Positions 6,885 to 9,110 of a stretch of 9,110 nucleotides of DNA are shown here, piece after piece. The position numbers and the translations under genes are program-made. Origin of the DNA: Tardiphaga sp. (GTDB lineage Bacteria > Pseudomonadota > Alphaproteobacteria > Rhizobiales > Xanthobacteraceae); contig JACMOT010000191.1 of the NCBI GenBank assembly GCA_014377915.1, forward strand, positions 1 to 9,110. The letters run 5' to 3'. The notes beneath the pieces were generated by a model. That model had not been told where the DNA came from. It saw only the letters and a list, made by a program, of their open reading frames with translations, and searched no databases. How positions within the stretch are numbered: position 1 is the stretch's first letter; each line of letters begins with the position of its first letter.

Positions 6885-7570
6885 ACGTCGGCCCAGTAGC
6901 GAATGAGATTGTGATAGATACCGGTCAATTTGACCGTTTCAGGGTCATCTCGTCCGAGACGTTCGACCAGACTCTGGATCGCGCTGTCCAGGTCGAAGAT
7001 CATGCTGCGCGCATGTGCATCCCGTATCATGCTCTGCAGCCAGAAAAAAGAAGCCACACGCATACCTGATGTCACGGGCGTTACCAGATGCAAGCTGGAC
7101 GCAGGATAAAGAACCAGATCGCCGGCCGGTAACTTGACCTCGTGCGAGCCGTAATTGTCCTCGACCACCAGTTCGCCGCCCTCATATTCGTCCGGTTCGG
7201 CCAGGAACAGCGTGACCGAGAGATCGGTACGAATGCGCATTCCGGTCAGGTGGTCGCCGCGGACGGCGTTATCGACATGCACGCCAAAGTGATGGCCGTC
7301 GGAAGCTGCGTAGCGGTTGAACAGCGGCGGAAAGATCCGCAGCGGGATCGCCGCCGAAATAAACCGCGGATTGGCTGTCAGGGCCGAGACGATGCGATGG
7401 CCGAGCTTGCGCGCGAGTTCGCTGTCCGGCGGTAATTGCTCGTTACGCTTGACCAGCGCGGACTGCGCGCCGGCGGTGGAGCGGCCATCCTCCCAGCCGG
7501 TGGCATCCATGAGGCGGCGGAACTCCGCCACCTCCGCCTTGCTGAGAACCTCGGGTACGCAGATCAACAT
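6881..7570 (-). CDS. piuC: PKHD-type Fe(II)/2-oxoglutarate dioxygenase, PiuC/YbiX family
   Basis: This is a predicted cytoplasmic 2-oxoglutarate-dependent hydroxylase of 229 residues, standard for YbiX/PiuC. The metal triad is His98-x-Asp100 (in HFGVHVD) with distal His161 (in SSLHLV). Arg171 in [10 protein letters not shown] is the expected 2-oxoglutarate ligand. These positions are within about two residues of those I recall for E. coli Ybi[15 protein letters not shown] (121-134) is the usual strand between the metal ligands. Homologues sit next to Fiu- or PiuA-type catecholate siderophore receptors; the natural substrate is not settled, though a role in siderophore handling is presumed. 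The start ATG at 7570 lies 12 nt after the receptor stop. Its Shine-Dalgarno GAGGG overlaps that stop codon, so translation is probably coupled. The gene is intact. Confidence 0.93.
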   Translation of the reverse strand: MLICVPEVLSKAEVAEFRRLMDATGWEDGRSTAGAQSALVKRNEQLPPDSELARKLGHRIVSALTANPRFISAAIPLRIFPPLFNRYAASDGHHFGVHVDNAVRGDHLTGMRIRTDLSVTLFLAEPDEYEGGELVVEDNYGSHEVKLPAGDLVLYPASSLHLVTPVTSGMRVASFFWLQSMIRDAHARSMIFDLDSAIQSLVERLGRDDPETVKLTGIYHNLIRYWADV

Positions 7571-7579
7571 TTCAGCTTT

Positions 7580-7584
7580 CCCTC
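7580..7584 (-). promoter_or_regulatory. Shine-Dalgarno of the dioxygenase gene, overlapping the receptor stop codon
   Basis: The minus strand reads TGAGGGA across the receptor stop (TGA, 7585-7583), so GAGGG is embedded in it. It lies 9 nt before the ATG at 7570. Ribosomes ending the receptor would be positioned to restart on this gene. Confidence 0.7.
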
Positions 7585-9110
7585 AGAGCGTTCCGCTCAA
7601 AGTGAGCCAGACGGACCGGCCCGGCGCGATGAACACGAAGGGCGAGGCGCTGCGGTAGAAAGCGTCGTAGTAGACGGTGTCGAAGATGTTGTTGACCGAG
7701 AGCTTGGCCTTGATATTGCGGTTGAAGCGGTACTCGGTGAAGGCATCGAACCGCCAATGCTCGGGCAGCACATTGCCGGTGGTGGCGCCCAGCGTGCCGC
7801 CATAGATCTTCGACGCATAGGTCGCCTGCCCGCCGATCTCCCACGGATCGGTGATCTTGTACTTGGTGAGCATGTTGAAGGATTCATGGGCGATGTTGGC
7901 GAGCTGCACGCCGACCTGTGCCGGGTCGATCGACTTCTCGACGCGGGATTCCATGAAGACCGCCCCGGCAAACACGCTCCATTTGTCAGTGATCTTGCCA
8001 CCAACCCCGAGATCGATACCGCGGATGCGATATTCGGCGCCGGCGATGATGTTGGCGCCGCTGGTCTCGCGGGCATTGGTCTTCTCAGTCTGGAACAGCG
8101 CGGCGGTCACCAGCAGGTGACGGTCGAACAGCTCCCACTTGGTGCCGACTTCCGCGGCCTTGTTCTCCTCCGGCGCCAGCGCCTGGAACGGCGCGTTGTT
8201 GACGACCAGACCACCATAGGCTGTTCCGCTGGCATCCAGCTCGGCGCCGACCGGGTTCGATGACGTTGCGTAGGCGGCGTAAAGACTGCCATATGGCACC
8301 GGCTTGAACACACCGCCAACATTGTAGTTGAACATGCCGGAATGAACGCCGGTGTTGGACGTCAGCGTCGAGCCGGCGATATTGTAATCATCATAACGGA
8401 TGCCGCCGTTCAGGATAATGATATCCTGGAAGTTTGCGGTATGGATCGCGTAGCCCGCCTTGGTATCGACGGTTATGTTGGTCGGGTTGTTGGAACGCTG
8501 CGGGGCATTGACGAAGGGAAACAGATTTGGCGGCGCGAACACCGACACCAGGAGCTGTGTTCCGGTTTGCAGACCCGCGAGCTCGGAAGTAAGTCCTGTA
8601 TAGTTGTCGCGAAACACCTTTTCCTGCGAAAACTCCGCGCCGACGATGGTCGTGTGCTTGACCGGACCGGTGTCGAACTTGAACGTGGCGTCGGTGACGT
8701 TGGCCACCGTGTCGGTCACCTGATAGCGACTTTGCGCCGAGAGGGTCGTCGTCGTGTAGGTGCCGTTGTTCGGCAGCGTACCGACGTAATCGAGCACCGA
8801 GCGCTCCAGCCGGGTCTTGTTGGCCAGCGTGATGTCCGGCGTAATCTTGACCTCGGCATTGACTGTGCCGAAATCCTGCCGCGCCTTCTGGAAGTCGCGG
8901 TTGACGAAGCCGTAATAGGTGTTGCGATCGACGTTAACGGAGGTCACCGGCGCGCCTGCTACGCGGTTATAGGGCACGCCGAAGTCCGGCAGTCCGCTAA
9001 GATCCGTGTGGACGTAGTTGGCGGTCACCTTGATGGCGTCGGTCGGTGTCCACTTCAGCGCCCCGAGCGCGCCCCAGCGATCATCGGTGACATAGTTGCG
9101 GCCGGCCACG
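7583..9110 (-). CDS. TonB-dependent siderophore receptor, Fiu/PiuA-like (partial, N-terminus beyond the window)
   Basis: This outer-membrane beta-barrel receptor imports a ferric siderophore using energy from TonB. The roughly 508 visible residues cover most of the barrel. The signal peptide, TonB box, plug domain and start of the barrel lie past the right edge. The sequence alternates amphipathic strands and loops, such as WGALGALKWTPTDAIKVTA followed by LPDFGVPYNR near the start of the visible part. It ends with the receptor C-terminal signature LSVNNIFDTVYYDAFY...FIAPGRSVWLTLSGTL. The last residue is Leu, where many outer-membrane barrels end in an aromatic residue. The LPDFGVP segment and the downstream piuC gene favour a catecholate-type (Fiu/PiuA) receptor; a hydroxamate substrate cannot be excluded. 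It is first of the five minus-strand genes seen here, and any Fur or Irr site would be upstream, out of view. Confidence 0.92.
   Translation of the reverse strand, partial: VAGRNYVTDDRWGALGALKWTPTDAIKVTANYVHTDLSGLPDFGVPYNRVAGAPVTSVNVDRNTYYGFVNRDFQKARQDFGTVNAEVKITPDITLANKTRLERSVLDYVGTLPNNGTYTTTTLSAQSRYQVTDTVANVTDATFKFDTGPVKHTTIVGAEFSQEKVFRDNYTGLTSELAGLQTGTQLLVSVFAPPNLFPFVNAPQRSNNPTNITVDTKAGYAIHTANFQDIIILNGGIRYDDYNIAGSTLTSNTGVHSGMFNYNVGGVFKPVPYGSLYAAYATSSNPVGAELDASGTAYGGLVVNNAPFQALAPEENKAAEVGTKWELFDRHLLVTAALFQTEKTNARETSGANIIAGAEYRIRGIDLGVGGKITDKWSVFAGAVFMESRVEKSIDPAQVGVQLANIAHESFNMLTKYKITDPWEIGGQATYASKIYGGTLGATTGNVLPEHWRFDAFTEYRFNRNIKAKLSVNNIFDTVYYDAFYRSASPFVFIAPGRSVWLTLSGTL

Noticed and set aside
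7571..7590. Fur or Irr box and promoter inside the siderophore operon
   Set aside because: The gaps between genes are 17 nt or less and show no dyad resembling an iron box. Control most likely lies upstream of the receptor, outside the window.
7436..8263. Plus-strand open frame of 275 codons across the dioxygenase and receptor genes
   Set aside because: It spans the junction of two well-supported minus-strand genes and has no recognisable domain.

Overview
The window is GC-rich, densely coded DNA from an alphaproteobacterium, most likely in the Bradyrhizobium/Rhodopseudomonas group. The main grounds are protein similarity recalled from known families and the short palindromic repeats between genes ('GTCATTGCGAGGAGCGAAGC...' and '...CCCCGGAATGAC' types), which I associate with that group. 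This placement was not tested by a database search. I see no tRNA, rRNA, CRISPR array, insertion sequence or phage gene.

Left half (1-4548): a sugar-acid catabolism locus. A UgpC/MsmK/MalK-type ABC sugar-transporter ATPase (716 down to 1, cut by the window edge) is divergent, across a 214-bp gap, from three plus-strand genes. These are an IlvD/Edd-family sugar-acid dehydratase closest in memory to Caulobacter D-xylonate dehydratase (931-2739), an SDR resembling 2-keto-3-deoxy-L-fuconate dehydrogenase (2912-3643), and a second FabG-like SDR (3802-4548). Together they suggest a non-phosphorylative route: import the sugar, oxidise it, dehydrate the aldonate to a 2-keto-3-deoxy acid, then oxidise that to a 2,4-diketo acid. 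The lactonase, the final hydrolase or aldolase, the transporter permeases and the regulator are not in the window.

Right half (4716-9110, minus strand): a compact iron-siderophore uptake operon, read right to left. It holds a TonB-dependent catecholate-type siderophore receptor (cut at the window edge), a PKHD-type Fe(II)/2-oxoglutarate dioxygenase (PiuC/YbiX family), ExbB, ExbD and TonB. Gaps are 12 nt, a 4-nt overlap, 4 nt and 17 nt, so the five genes are almost certainly cotranscribed and partly translationally coupled. The receptor imports the ferric siderophore, ExbB-ExbD-TonB energises it from the proton motive force, and the dioxygenase is the usual partner of Fiu/PiuA receptors. The operon promoter lies beyond the right edge.

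The two halves converge at 4549-4715. All three spaces downstream of the plus-strand genes are largely filled by palindromic repeats: one element of one family after the dehydratase, and two same-orientation copies of another family on either side of the second SDR gene. I do not see a clearly new biological system. The best leads are the pairing of an IlvD/Edd dehydratase with a keto-deoxy-fuconate-type dehydrogenase, and the repeat arrangement.
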